64,000 nucleotides of DNA from Streptomyces sp. P3. GTDB taxonomy: Bacteria; Actinomycetota; Actinomycetes; Streptomycetales; Streptomycetaceae. Position numbers and translations under genes: made by a program. Under the pieces are notes generated by a model. That model did no database searches and had not been told where the DNA came from. It was given only the letters and a program-made list of their open reading frames with translations. This document shows, piece by piece, positions 1 through 8,551 of the stretch; the stretch's first letter is position 1; every line of letters starts with the position of its first letter. The stretch spans positions 5,411,501 to 5,475,500 of the forward strand of contig JAFEKX020000001.1 in assembly GCA_016893485.2 (NCBI GenBank). The letters run 5' to 3'.

Positions 1-1
1 C

Positions 2-589
2 GCCGACCTCGCGCTCCAGCAGGCCAAGAAGGTTCCCGGCCTGGTCGAGCAGTTGCGGGCCGAGGCGCCTGCCCGGATCGACGCCGTGCGCGGCACCGAC
101 CCGAAGGCCGTGCAGGAGAAGGCCGCCGCCCGTGCCAAGGAGGCCGGTGCCAAGGCCAAGGAGGCGCAGGAGACCTTCCAGACCAAGGTCAACGAGTTCA
201 TCACCAGCCTCGACGGTGACTTCAAGAAGCTCAGCAGCAACCTCGACGCCGACCTGAAGAAGTTCGGCGAGTCCGCCCAGGACTTCGCGCTGCGCGGGGT
301 CGGCGTCGCCGCCGAGTACGCGGTCAAGGCGCGCGAGGCGTACGAGAAGGTCGCCGAGCACGGCGAGCAGGCCGTGAGGACCTGGCGCGGCGAGGCGGCC
401 GACGAGATCGAGGAGCTGGCCGTCGCGGTCGAGCCCGACCCGAAGCCCGTCGTGGCGCCGGTGGCCGAGCCCGTCGTGGTGAAGGCCGAGACCCCGGCCC
501 CGGCCGCCCCGGCGAAGAAGCCCGCCGCGAAGAAGGCCCCGGCCCGCAAGACCACCACCGCGAAGAAGACCACGCCGCCCGCGAAGTAA
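2..589 (+). CDS. HbhA-like Lys/Ala-rich coiled-coil protein (5' truncated by window edge)
   Basis: The frame is open from base 2, so the start lies outside the window; a TTG at 53 is internal. The visible 195 residues are a long Ala/Lys/Glu-rich amphipathic helix followed by a tail of Pro/Ala/Lys repeats (KKPAAKKAPARK). This layout matches mycobacterial heparin-binding haemagglutinin HbhA, a surface or lipid-inclusion-associated coiled-coil protein. The next gene is a DUF2516 membrane protein, the same neighbour as in mycobacteria (hbhA then Rv0476), which supports the assignment. The function in Streptomyces is not established; 'HbhA-like' rests on composition and synteny. Confidence 0.75.
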   Translation, partial: ADLALQQAKKVPGLVEQLRAEAPARIDAVRGTDPKAVQEKAAARAKEAGAKAKEAQETFQTKVNEFITSLDGDFKKLSSNLDADLKKFGESAQDFALRGVGVAAEYAVKAREAYEKVAEHGEQAVRTWRGEAADEIEELAVAVEPDPKPVVAPVAEPVVVKAETPAPAAPAKKPAAKKAPARKTTTAKKTTPPAK

Positions 590-608
590 CACGTACGGGT
601 GATCGGTA

Positions 609-641
609 ACGGGTCGGGCACTCCATGAGTGTCCGGCCCGT
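609..641 (+). terminator. Hairpin after HbhA-like gene
   Basis: A 13-bp stem (609-621 with 629-641, two G-T pairs) with a 7-nt loop begins 20 bases after the stop codon and is followed by a short T-containing stretch. It probably ends the upstream transcript. Confidence 0.6.
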
Positions 642-702
642 TCTTCGGGTAGCGGGAATCCGGTTGCCGGTACGGTGACCGCACAGGAACTGGCCGAGTC
701 GG

Positions 703-1056
703 GTGGTGGACGTAGTGCTGATGCAGGGCTTCGCGGGGTTCATGTGGCTGTTGAGTGTCGCCCTGATCGTTTTCAGCGGCTTCGCGCTCGTCGACGCGGC
801 CACGCGTCGTGAGGACGCCTATCGCGCGGCGGACAAGAAGACCAAGCCGTTCTGGCTGATCATCCTGGGGCTCGCCTTCGTGGTGAACCTCATCTTCAAC
901 ATCCTGTCGTTCCTGCCGATCATCGGCCTCGTCGCGACCATCGTGTACATGGTCGACGTCCGCCCGGCCCTCCGCGGCCTGCCCGGCGGCGGCCGCAGCC
1001 GCAGAGGCGGCTCCAGCAGCGACGGCCCGTACGGCCCGTACAACGGCGGCCGCTGA
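703..1056 (+). CDS. DUF2516 family membrane protein
   Basis: 117 residues, GTG start. Two hydrophobic helices are clear: about residues 6-30 (FAGFMWLLSVALIVFSGFAL) and 45-80 (FWLIILGLAFVVNLIFNIL and following). A short basic loop separates them and a Gly/Arg/Ser-rich cytoplasmic tail follows. The size and two-helix pattern fit DUF2516, whose mycobacterial member Rv0476 also follows hbhA. No biochemical role is known for the family. An in-frame ATG at 721 is an alternative start. Confidence 0.75.
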   Translation: MVDVVLMQGFAGFMWLLSVALIVFSGFALVDAATRREDAYRAADKKTKPFWLIILGLAFVVNLIFNILSFLPIIGLVATIVYMVDVRPALRGLPGGGRSRRGGSSSDGPYGPYNGGR

Positions 1057-1123
1057 AGCCGTACGGCGACCACCGCACCGACCAGTCGCCCCGCTCGACC
1101 CGCCCGCCCCGCTCGCTGCGGAG

Positions 1124-2602
1124 CTACGGCGTCCGGTCCAGCATCAGCACCGCCACGTCGTCCGTCAGCTCGCCGCCGTTGAGGTCGCGGACCTCGTTGA
1201 CCGCGGCCCGGAGCAGTTCCTCGCCCCGCAGTCCCTCGGCGAGCTGGCGCCGGACCATGGCCACCATGCCCTCCTGGCCGAGCCGTTCACGGCGGCCCTC
1301 ACCGACCCGGCCCTCGATCAGACCGTCGGTGTAGAGCATCAGACTCCACTCCGCGCCCAGCTCGACCTGCATCCGGGGCCAGCGGGCACCGGGGAGCAGG
1401 CCGAGGGCGGGGCCGTTGTTGTCGAAGGGGAGGAGTTCGGCCGGGCGGCCGGGGCGGGCGAGCAGCGGGGACGGGTGGCCGGCCAGGCAGAGGCCCGCGC
1501 GGCGGCCGTCGGGGGCGATGTCGACCGTGCAGAGCGTCGCGAAGATCTCGTCGTCGGAGCGCTCGTGCTCCAGGACCTGCTGCAGTGTGCCGAGCAACTG
1601 GTCGCCGCAGAGGCCCGCCAGGGTCAACGCCCGCCAGGCGATGCGGAGTTCGACGCCGAGCGCGGCCTCGTCGGGGCCGTGGCCGCAGACGTCACCGATC
1701 ATCGCGTGCACGGTCCCGTCGGGGGTGCGCACGGTGTCGTAGAAGTCGCCGCCGAGGAGCGCGCGGGAGCGGCCGGGGCGGTAGCGGGCGGCGAAGCGGA
1801 GCGGGGAGCCCTCCAGGAGGGGGTGGGCAGCAGGCCGCGTTCGAGGCGGGCGTTCTCCTGGGCGCGCAGCTTGGACTCGGTGAGCTTGCGCTCCGGCGCG
1901 GTCCGAGCGCTTGCGCTCCACGGCGTAGCGGATGGCGCGGCTGAGCAGCCGGCCGTCGAGTTCGTCGCGGAAGAGGTAGTCCTGGGCGCCCACGCGGACC
2001 GCCTCGGCGCCGCGCTCGGTGTCGCCGGACGCGGTGAGGGCGAGGACGGCGTGGTGCGGGGCGAGCCGCAGTACGTGCTTGAGTACGGCGAGCTCGTCGT
2101 CGGTGCCGTCCGCCGCGCGGGCCGGGGCGGGCAGCGCGAGGTCGAGCAGGATGCAGTGCACGTCGTCGGTGAGCAGCCGCTCGGCCTCGGTGAGGTTGCG
2201 GGCGGTGCGGACCCGGATCGGTTTGCCGGTCGGGTCGAGCAGCTCGGGCACGACAGGCGAGCCGCCGGGGTCGTCCTCGATCATCAGCAGGGTGAGGTGG
2301 CCGGCGGGGGTGGCGTGGGCGTGGGCAGCGCGGGGCGCGGCCTCGGCCGGGTCGGCCTTCTCGCCGGTATCGGCGCCGTCGGCCGTGGCCTCGCCGGTCG
2401 TGTCCTGCGGGCGCGGGGCGTCCACGTCGCCGGAAACGGGTCCGGACACGGTCGTGGAGCTGCCGCCGGGCCTGTCGCCTGAGCTGTCGCCGGTGACGCC
2501 TCCGGAACGGTCTCCGAAGGGTCCGCCGATCGCGGGCTCGGCCGGCGCCTGACCACTTTCCGCGGCCGGGATCGCTCTCTGCCGCGGTATGGGTGCGGGC
2601 AT
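1124..2602 (-). CDS. Response-regulator/PP2C-type (SpoIIE-like) serine phosphatase
   Basis: The start at 2602 is chosen because a GGGAGGGAAGGAA stretch lies 8 nt upstream; an upstream GTG adds 23 residues without a site. Residues 1-100 are low-complexity Pro/Gly/Asp. A receiver domain follows (TLLMIEDD ... ILLDLALP ... LALTASG, phosphoacceptor D in LLDLALP), then a linker and a PP2C domain (GGDFYD, IGDVCGHGP, AGHPSPLL, LYTDGL, DDVAVLML), whose acidic residues bind the metal ions. Such proteins usually dephosphorylate anti-anti-sigma factors on a phosphorylation cue. In the linker (about 1842-1900) one extra and one missing base put some 25 residues out of frame; the corrected frame reads ERKLTESKLRAQENARLERG. 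Confidence 0.88.
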   Translation of the reverse strand: MPAPIPRQRAIPAAESGQAPAEPAIGGPFGDRSGGVTGDSSGDRPGGSSTTVSGPVSGDVDAPRPQDTTGEATADGADTGEKADPAEAAPRAAHAHATPAGHLTLLMIEDDPGGSPVVPELLDPTGKPIRVRTARNLTEAERLLTDDVHCILLDLALPAPARAADGTDDELAVLKHVLRLAPHHAVLALTASGDTERGAEAVRVGAQDYLFRDELDGRLLSRAIRYAVERKRSDRAGAQAHRVQAARPGERPPRTRPAAHPLLEGSPLRFAARYRPGRSRALLGGDFYDTVRTPDGTVHAMIGDVCGHGPDEAALGVELRIAWRALTLAGLCGDQLLGTLQQVLEHERSDDEIFATLCTVDIAPDGRRAGLCLAGHPSPLLARPGRPAELLPFDNNGPALGLLPGARWPRMQVELGAEWSLMLYTDGLIEGRVGEGRRERLGQEGMVAMVRRQLAEGLRGEELLRAAVNEVRDLNGGELTDDVAVLMLDRTP

Positions 2603-2882
2603 CGTCCTGGTTCCTTCCCTCCCCCGAGGGCACGGCGGGGCGAGGGACCTCGACCCACCGACGGGGACCATAGCGGTAGTGGGCGCAGTAAAGGAATGGT
2701 GTGAGACAGGTCGCCTGGCAGGCGGCCACTGTCATATGCCGTGTTCCGTACGGGAGTTGGGCGAGGCGGCTCTTACCTCGGGATGACGAAGGTCACGCCG
2801 GGTGGGGGTTTGGTGCGGGGGTGCGTGCGCTGGGTCACGTGGCCCCGGTCACCGGCCGGCGTACGGCCATTGATGGGACGTA

Positions 2883-3986
2883 TTACGCATCCGGGCGCAC
2901 AACACCCAATATCGGCATGGAGCCCGCCCCCGCGACGGTCACCGTCCGCCCCGGTCGCGGGGCGTGGATGATCGCGCCGTCCCCGATGTACATGGCGACA
3001 TGGCTGGCGTCGTGGAAGTAGATGATGAGGTCGCCGGGGCGCATGTCCTTCACGGCGACGTGCGGGAGCTGCTTCCACTGCTCCTGCGAGGTGCGCGGGA
3101 TCGGGTCGCCCGCGCTCGCCCAGGCCTGCGAGGTCAGCCCCGAGCAGTCGTAGGTCGACGGGCCCTCGGCGCCCCATTCGTACGGCTTGCCGAGCTGGGC
3201 CGTCGCGTACGCCACCGCGGCCTTGCCCGCCGAGGTCGCCTTGCCGGTGGCGTCCTTGAGGGCGCCGGAGTCGAGCCACGCGGTCTGCGCCTTCAGGGCG
3301 GCCTGCTGCTCCAGCTTGGCCAGCCGCTCCTTCTCCCGCTTCTCCAGCTGGGACTCGAGCTTCTCGGCCGCCGCGATCTGGGTCGTGATCTTCTTCTTGG
3401 CGGTGGCCTTGGCCTGGCGGTTCTTCTCCAACTGCTGCCACTGGGCGGAGGCGTCGGCGGTGTACTGCTTCAAGTCCTGCTGGGTGCGGGTCAGTTCGGC
3501 GATCAGGCCCTTTGTGGCGCGCTGGCCCTGGAGCACCCGGCCCGTACCGTCCAGGAACGCCTGCGGGTTGTCGCTCAGCAGCAGCTGCGCCTCGTCCGGG
3601 ATGCCGCCCGTGCGGTACTGCGAGCGGGCCGCGGCGCCGGCGCGGTCCTTCAACTCGTCCAGTTTCTCCTGGCCCTTGACGATCTTCTTGGCCAGCTCGA
3701 CGATCTCCGCGGACTGCTTCTTCGTCCGCTCCTCCGCCGCGTTGTAGGCGTCGGTGGCGACGGAGGCGTCGTGGTAGAGGGCGTCGAGCTTGGTGCGTAC
3801 GGCCTCAAGGTCCTTGGTGCTCACGGGCGTTGAGGACGCGGACGGGGTCGCCGAGGGTGTCGGCGTGGGTGCCGGGCTCGCGAACGCGGTGCCGGGTGCC
3901 GCGAGTACGGTGACCGCGCAGACGACCGCCACGGCCGTGGTGATCAGGACCCGCCTGGCCGTGCCCCTGTCCGTCCCCGTGCTCAT
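2883..3986 (-). CDS. Secreted C40 (NlpC/P60) peptidoglycan endopeptidase
   Basis: 367 residues from the ATG at 3986, which sits behind a GGGGGCAGGGG ribosome site. A cleavable signal peptide (ending near AFAS) is followed by a Pro/Thr/Ser-rich segment and a long coiled coil (about residues 45-230) with repeated Lys/Glu/Gln. The C-terminal NlpC/P60 domain has catalytic Cys in YDCSGLTSQ, His in ASHVAMYIG and the third polar residue in IIHAPRPG. This is the RipA/CwlO-like layout in which the coiled coil restrains a D,L-endopeptidase that cuts peptide stems during growth or division. I looked for a c-di-AMP riboswitch upstream, as other actinobacterial NlpC/P60 genes have, and did not find one. 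Confidence 0.9.
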   Translation of the reverse strand: MSTGTDRGTARRVLITTAVAVVCAVTVLAAPGTAFASPAPTPTPSATPSASSTPVSTKDLEAVRTKLDALYHDASVATDAYNAAEERTKKQSAEIVELAKKIVKGQEKLDELKDRAGAAARSQYRTGGIPDEAQLLLSDNPQAFLDGTGRVLQGQRATKGLIAELTRTQQDLKQYTADASAQWQQLEKNRQAKATAKKKITTQIAAAEKLESQLEKREKERLAKLEQQAALKAQTAWLDSGALKDATGKATSAGKAAVAYATAQLGKPYEWGAEGPSTYDCSGLTSQAWASAGDPIPRTSQEQWKQLPHVAVKDMRPGDLIIYFHDASHVAMYIGDGAIIHAPRPGRTVTVAGAGSMPILGVVRPDA

Positions 3987-4131
3987 CCCCTGCCCCCACA
4001 TCCACGTCAGCCGCCTGTGACCGCAATCTGATTGCCCGTCAGTAACTTACGGACGCCTGGGGGATCGTGCCATGTCCCTACAGAAAACGACAGAGGTAGT
4101 ACTTCCCGTACTTCTCTCCTTTCCTTCCAGG

Positions 4132-5024
4132 TCACGCCCGGTGACGATCTCCCCGTTCGTGGGACGTACGGCCGCCGGGGATCGTTCCCCACGCACCCCA
4201 CCCGCAACCGGATTCACCCGCGTGGCGCCAACGCCCCCAGGACACGGTCACTTCGCCCTGCCGCCAGCGCACCGGTCCGTCCGTCACCGGCCAGTCCGCG
4301 GTGAGGTCCCGTACCGCGCGGATCCAGCGCTGTCGGGCGCCGTAGGAGGCGTAGGGGGCCGCGGCGGCCCAGGCGCGGTCGAAGTCGCGGAGGAAGGCGT
4401 GCACCGGTTCGCCGGGGACGTTGCGGTGGATGAGGGCCTTGGGGAGGCGTTCGGCGAGGTCGGACGGCCGTTCCAGGGAACCGAGCCGGGCCGCGAAGGT
4501 GACCGTGCGGGGTCCCTCCGGTCCGAGCGCGACCCATACGTGCCGTCGCCCGATCTCGTCGCAGGTCCCTCGACGAGGAGCCCGCCACGGGAGCCGTCCG
4601 CCGCCGGCGCGAGCCGTCCGCACAGGTGCGCCCACACCTCGGCGACCTGGGCCTCGTCGTACTGCCGCAGGACGTTGGCCGCGCGGATCAGTGCCGGGCG
4701 CTGCGCGAGCGGGATCTCGAACCCGCCGTGCCGGAAGGTGAGGCCGTCGCGCTCATAGGGTTGCGCGGCGGCGACCCGTACGGGGTCGATCTCGATGCCG
4801 ACCACGTGGGTGTGCGGGGCGACGGTTCGCAGGCGCGCCAGGAGTTCTACGGCGGTCCAGGGGGCGGCGCCGTAGCCGAGGTCCACGGCGACGGGGGGTG
4901 GCGGTCCGGCGCAGCTCGGCGCCGTGCGTGGCCGCGATCCAGCGGTCCATGCGGCGCAGGCGGTTGGGGTTGGTGGTGCCGCGCGTCGCCGTTCCTATGG
5001 GGCGGTCGCTGCGCGGGCTTTCAT
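4132..5024 (-). CDS. Class I SAM-dependent methyltransferase, frameshifted
   Basis: The product is spread over three frames. The N-terminus begins at the ATG at 5024 (MKAR...) and soon shifts to a frame reading TTNPNRLRRMDRWIAATHG. A second shift near 4884 leads into the AdoMet-binding core: VDLGYGAAPWTAVELLARL (motif I), then VVGIEIDP with the acidic residue expected to bind AdoMet ribose, and a later segment reading LLVEGPCDEIGRRHVWVALG across a third break near 4570. The end is uncertain: one frame stops near 4214, another at 4132. The substrate cannot be told. The breaks look like assembly errors because each side is well preserved. Confidence 0.6.
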
Positions 5025-5077
5025 GGGTACGAGGGTATGCGGGGTGGGTGTGGGGGTGCCGCGGAGGGGGCTGGCCG

Positions 5078-5176
5078 GGTTGGGGGTGGGGGTTCGGTTG
5101 TGTGCGGGGTGCGGGCCCGGTGGGGGCTTGTCGCGCAGTTCCCCGCGCCCCTTAGGGGTTTGCCTGTCTGGGGGTC
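5078..5176 (+). repeat. Interspersed Streptomyces repeat, copy A
   Basis: A GC-rich block containing GGGGGCTTGTCGCGCAGTTC, then a CCCC...AGGGG palindrome and TTTGCCTGTCTGGGG. It recurs in inverted orientation at 6262-6385, and shorter, more diverged copies lie at 34233-34290 and 38648-38715. The core CTGCGCGACCAGCCCCC is familiar as a dispersed intergenic repeat in Streptomyces genomes; its role is unknown. Confidence 0.8.
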
Positions 5177-5265
5177 GGCGTGAACCAGGCCGTGCCGCCG
5201 CCGGTGATCAGCACGGCCCCCGATCGGACTCACGTCACGAACCAGGCTCGTCCGCCCTCAGCCGA

Positions 5266-5975
5266 TCAGCGTGAACTGCGTGTGGTCGTCCTCCGGCGCA
5301 GGGCGATGACGATGCCGCCGCCCCCGACAACCAGGGCCGCCGCGGTGCCCGCGAATGCCGTGGTGCCGTTGCTCGCGCCGGTGTCGGCGAGGTGGGTGCC
5401 GCCGCCCGCCGGGGAGGGGGCGCTGCTTGCCGCGGGTACCGGGCTGCTGCTCGCGGTGGAGGACGGGGATGAGGTGGGGGTGGCGCTCGGGGTCGTAGAA
5501 GAGGCGGGGGACGGTGTCGAGGACGTCGACGGCTCGGCGGATACGGACGCCGAGGCCGATGCCGCCGCCCCGCACGTCACGTCCGGGATGACCACCAGCG
5601 GGGTGATGTCGGCGTCGACCTGGTCGCCGGCCTGGACGTGGACGCGGTAGGAGACGCCGGGGTACCAGCCCTGCGGGTTGAGGTCGACGCTGGTGCCTTC
5701 CGCGGTGGGGTGCTCGATGGTCTGGGTGTCGGACCACCGTTCCCCGCCGGGCATGCTCAGCTGGAGGTACAGGCTGATCTTGGCCGGGGTGCCGCTCGCG
5801 TCCTTGTCCGTGACGCGGATGACGCCGTTGTCGTGGGCGTCGCAGAGGGCGGTCGCGGTGAAGTCGCCGATGCTGCACGCGAGCGCGGTGTGCGACGCGG
5901 CGACGGAGAGCGCGACCGCGGCGACCGAGGTACCGATGACGCGGGCCGCTCCGGCGGCGCGGGGGAGAGGGACAC
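5266..5975 (-). CDS. Sortase-anchored cell-surface protein with LADTG motif
   Basis: The start is GTG at 5975, preceded by AAGGAC 4 nt upstream. A frameshift in the C5 run near 5961 separates the first residues (VSLS) from the body, which begins AAGAARVIGTSVAAVALSVA, a signal peptide. The mature part has a short Cys-containing domain (LACSIGDFTATALCD), an extracellular region rich in Val/Thr, and a long Ser/Thr/Pro linker. The C-terminus holds LADTG, a hydrophobic helix (AFAGTAAALVVGGGGIVIAL) and a basic tail, the triad used by class E sortases in actinomycetes. It is therefore predicted to be covalently linked to peptidoglycan. The gene lies between two inverted copies of the interspersed repeat. 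Confidence 0.82.
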
Positions 5976-6132
5976 GTTTGTCCTTACGTTGGGGAGCCCG
6001 GGGTCGGACGCGCTAACAAGACCTGTGAGCCCCCTGCCAGGGTTGCGGCGCCGAGGGTCAAGACGTGGCGAAGGGGTGGTCGATGACAGCTCTACGAATG
6101 GTCACGCCATGGTCATGAGCATGGCGCGCCGA

Positions 6133-6202
6133 CCTGGTGGTGGGCTTGCCGTGCTCGCTCGGGTCGTAGTGCTGCGCGCTGGTCTGGTCGTGGGCTTGCC
6201 GC
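6133..6202. repeat. Short direct repeat in mshA upstream region
   Basis: CTGGTGGTGGGCTTGCCGTG and CTGGTCGTGGGCTTGCCGCG occur 50 bp apart (starting near 6134 and 6184), with a weaker third copy near 6230. No gene is evident from 5976 to 6577 apart from this and the repeat copy at 6262-6385. Confidence 0.5.
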
Positions 6203-6261
6203 GTCCGTTCAGGTCGGAGTGATGGCGCGGGTCCGGGTCACGGGCTAGCCGCGCCGACCAC

Positions 6262-6385
6262 CCAGACAGGCAAACCCCGGCCCACCCCAACCCCTAAGGG
6301 GCGCGGGGAACTGCGCGACCAGCCCCCACCGGGCCCGCACCCCGCACACAACCGAACCCCCACCCCCAACCCGTCCCACAACCCA
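6262..6385 (-). repeat. Interspersed Streptomyces repeat, copy B (inverted)
   Basis: The reverse complement matches copy A at 5078-5176 nearly throughout: AGACAGGCAAACCC, CCTAAGGGGCGCGGGGAAC, TGCGCGACCAGCCCCCACC and the CCGCACCCCGCACACAACC end. It differs by an insertion of about 15 bases. Part of the end is repeated again at about 6389-6405. Confidence 0.8.
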
Positions 6386-6577
6386 CCCGCACCCCGCACA
6401 CAACCCGAGGCCCCTGGCCCCCAACGCCTCACCCCCTCGAACAGTTGCCCGACCCCCGGCAACGTCTCGGCAAAATCCGTCGCCCCCGGAATGCGACCCC
6501 CCGCCCCCGGCGTTGCAGACACCTGGAGGGACCCCACGCCCTCCCTCAGGCATGCCCGCAGCGAGGAGGAACGCCAC

Positions 6578-7913
6578 GTGAGCCAGTACGGGAGCAGGCT
6601 CGGGCGCCGTTCCGCGGCCTCGTCGGCGCGGTTGCGGCTGCACCGCAGGCCGCGCCGGGTCGCCATGCTCTCCGTGCACACCTCACCGCTGCACCAGCCC
6701 GGCACGGGCGACGCGGGCGGCATGAACGTCTACATCGTGGAGCTCGCGCAGCGCCTCGCCGCGATCAACATCGAGGTGGAGATCTTCACCCGGGCCACCA
6801 CCGCCGCCCTCCCCCGACCGTCGAACTCGCCCCCGGCGTCCTCGTGCGGCACGTCGACGCGGGCCCGTACGAAGGCCTCGCCAAGGAAGAACTCCCCGCC
6901 CAGCTCTGCGCGTTCACGCACGGAGTGATGCAGGCGTGGGCCGGCCACCGCCCCGGTTACTACGACCTCGTCCACTCGCACTACTGGCTCTCCGGCCACG
7001 TCGGCTGGCTCGCCGCCCAGCGCTGGGGCGTCCCCTCGTCCACGCGATGCACACGATGGCCAAGGTCAAGAACGCCAACCTGGCCGACGGCGACACCCCC
7101 GAACCCGCCGCCCGCGTCATCGGCGAGACCCAGATCGTCGAGGCCGCGGACCGGCTGATCGCCAACACCGCCGAAGAGGCCGACGAACTCGTACGGCACT
7201 ACTCCGCCGACCCCGCCAAGGTCGCCGTCGTGCACCCGGGCGTCAATCTCGACCGCTTCCGCCCGGCGGACGGCCGCGCCGCCGCCCGCGCCCGCCTCGG
7301 ACTCCCCCAGGACGCCCTGATCCCGCTCTTCGCCGGCCGCATCCAGCCCCTGAAGGCCCCTGACGTGCTGCTGCGCGCGGTCGCCGTGCTCCTCGACGAG
7401 CGGCCCGAGCTGCGCTCGAACATCGTCGTCCCGATCGTCGGCGGCCCCAGCGGCAGCGGCCTCGCCAAGCCGGAGGGCCTGCAGAAGCTCGCCGCGCGAC
7501 TCGGCATCGCGGACGTCGTACGGTTCCGGCCGCCGGTCGGGCAGGAGCAGCTCGCGGACTGGTTCCGCGCCGCGTCCGTGCTGGTCATGCCGTCGTACAG
7601 CGAGTCCTTCGGGCTGGTCGCCATAGAGGCGCAGGCGGCCGGTACGCCGGTGCTCGCGGCCTCCGTCGGTGGCCTCCCGGTCGCCGTGCGCGACGGTGAG
7701 ACCGGCTTCCTGATCAAGGGCCACGACCCGGCCGCCTACGCGCGCGTGCTGTGCGACCTCGCCGACGACCCGGCGCGCGCGCCCCGCATGGGCGAGGCCG
7801 CCGCCCGGCACGCGCAGTGCTTCGGCTGGGACACGGCCGCCGCCGCGACGGCCGACGTCTACACGGCCGCGGCACAGGCCCACCGCCGTCACGTACGCTC
7901 GCACCATGGGTGA
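6578..7913 (+). CDS. mshA: D-inositol-3-phosphate glycosyltransferase MshA
   Basis: First committed step of mycothiol synthesis: transfers GlcNAc from UDP-GlcNAc to 1L-inositol-1-phosphate in the cytoplasm. GTG start at 6578 behind GAGGAGGA. The GT4 N-domain shows [20 protein letters not shown] and VHSHYWLSG; the C-domain shows [15 protein letters not shown] and the donor-binding [20 protein letters not shown] with the EX7E acidic pair. Two single-C losses, near 6812 (CCCCC run) and 7033 (CCCC run), split the protein across three frames. Restoring them gives an uninterrupted protein of about 445 residues, the normal length. The stop overlaps the next gene by 8 bases, as in other Streptomyces. 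Confidence 0.95.
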
Positions 7914-8427
7914 GTCGGCAGCGGACCAGGAACGGGCGGCGCAGGTCATCGAGGGTTTCCTCAAGGGAGCCGAACTCGACTGGGAGAGCCCGGAGTCGGG
8001 CACGTTCGTCGTCCAACTCCCCGGCACCCGCAAGCTGTCGACGACGGTCTCGCTCCTCGTCGGCCGCCACTCCCTCTCGCTCAACGCCTTCGTCGTCCGC
8101 CACCCGGACGAGAACGAGACGGCCGTCCACCGCTGGCTCCTGGAGCGCAACCTCAAGCTGTACGGCGTGAGTTACGCCGTAGACCGGCTCGGTGACGTGT
8201 ACGTCACCGGGCGACTGCCGCTGTCCGCCGTCACCGACGCCGAGATCGACCGTCTCCTCGGCCAGGTCCTGGAGGCCGCCGACGGCAGTTTCAACACCCT
8301 CCTGGAACTGGGCTTCGCCACCGCGATCCGCAAGGAGTACGCGTGGCGGGTGTCGCGGGGCGAGTCGACGCGGAACCTGGACGCGTTCACACACCTGACC
8401 CAGCGGCCGACCGAGCCGACCGACTGA
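7906..8427 (+). CDS. YbjN domain-containing protein
   Basis: 173 residues, intact, overlapping the end of mshA by 8 bases and so probably translationally coupled. The sequence (AAQVIEGFLKGAELDW, then VQLPGTRKLSTTVSLLV, LLERNLKLYGVSYAVD, DVYVTGRLPL) has the alternating helix/strand plan of YbjN / type III secretion chaperone-like proteins. It has no signal peptide or membrane segment. YbjN proteins have no defined biochemical activity; conserved linkage to mshA is the only functional hint. Confidence 0.85.
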   Translation: MGESAADQERAAQVIEGFLKGAELDWESPESGTFVVQLPGTRKLSTTVSLLVGRHSLSLNAFVVRHPDENETAVHRWLLERNLKLYGVSYAVDRLGDVYVTGRLPLSAVTDAEIDRLLGQVLEAADGSFNTLLELGFATAIRKEYAWRVSRGESTRNLDAFTHLTQRPTEPTD

Positions 8428-8503
8428 TCCCGGCTCACTTCCCTCTGTTCGGCATCTTCCGTTGCTTCGCGCCTCCGTGGCATGCTCACGGCTGACGCAG
8501 ATC

Positions 8504-8516
8504 TGAACGTCGTTCA
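8504..8516. promoter_or_regulatory. Palindromic operator candidate upstream of the beta-helix gene
   Basis: TGAACGTCGTTCA is a perfect 6+6 palindrome around a central T, 35 bases before the ATG at 8552 and within the only intergenic space available. It is of the size bound by LacI- or GntR-type dimers. The regulator is not identifiable from the window. Confidence 0.45.
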
Positions 8517-8551
8517 CATCCATGAAGAGCTGCATGGAAGGGCGTACGGAC

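Noticed and set aside
1475-2482. 335-residue ORF opposite the PP2C gene
   Set aside because: Shadow of the phosphatase; no ribosome site or family.
2964-3833. 289-residue plus-strand ORF
   Set aside because: Lies opposite the NlpC/P60 gene and reads as Leu/Gly/Arg/Val shadow.
3987-4200. c-di-AMP (ydaO-type) riboswitch before the NlpC/P60 gene
   Set aside because: I looked because such genes often have one, but the conserved core and pseudoknot sequences are not present.
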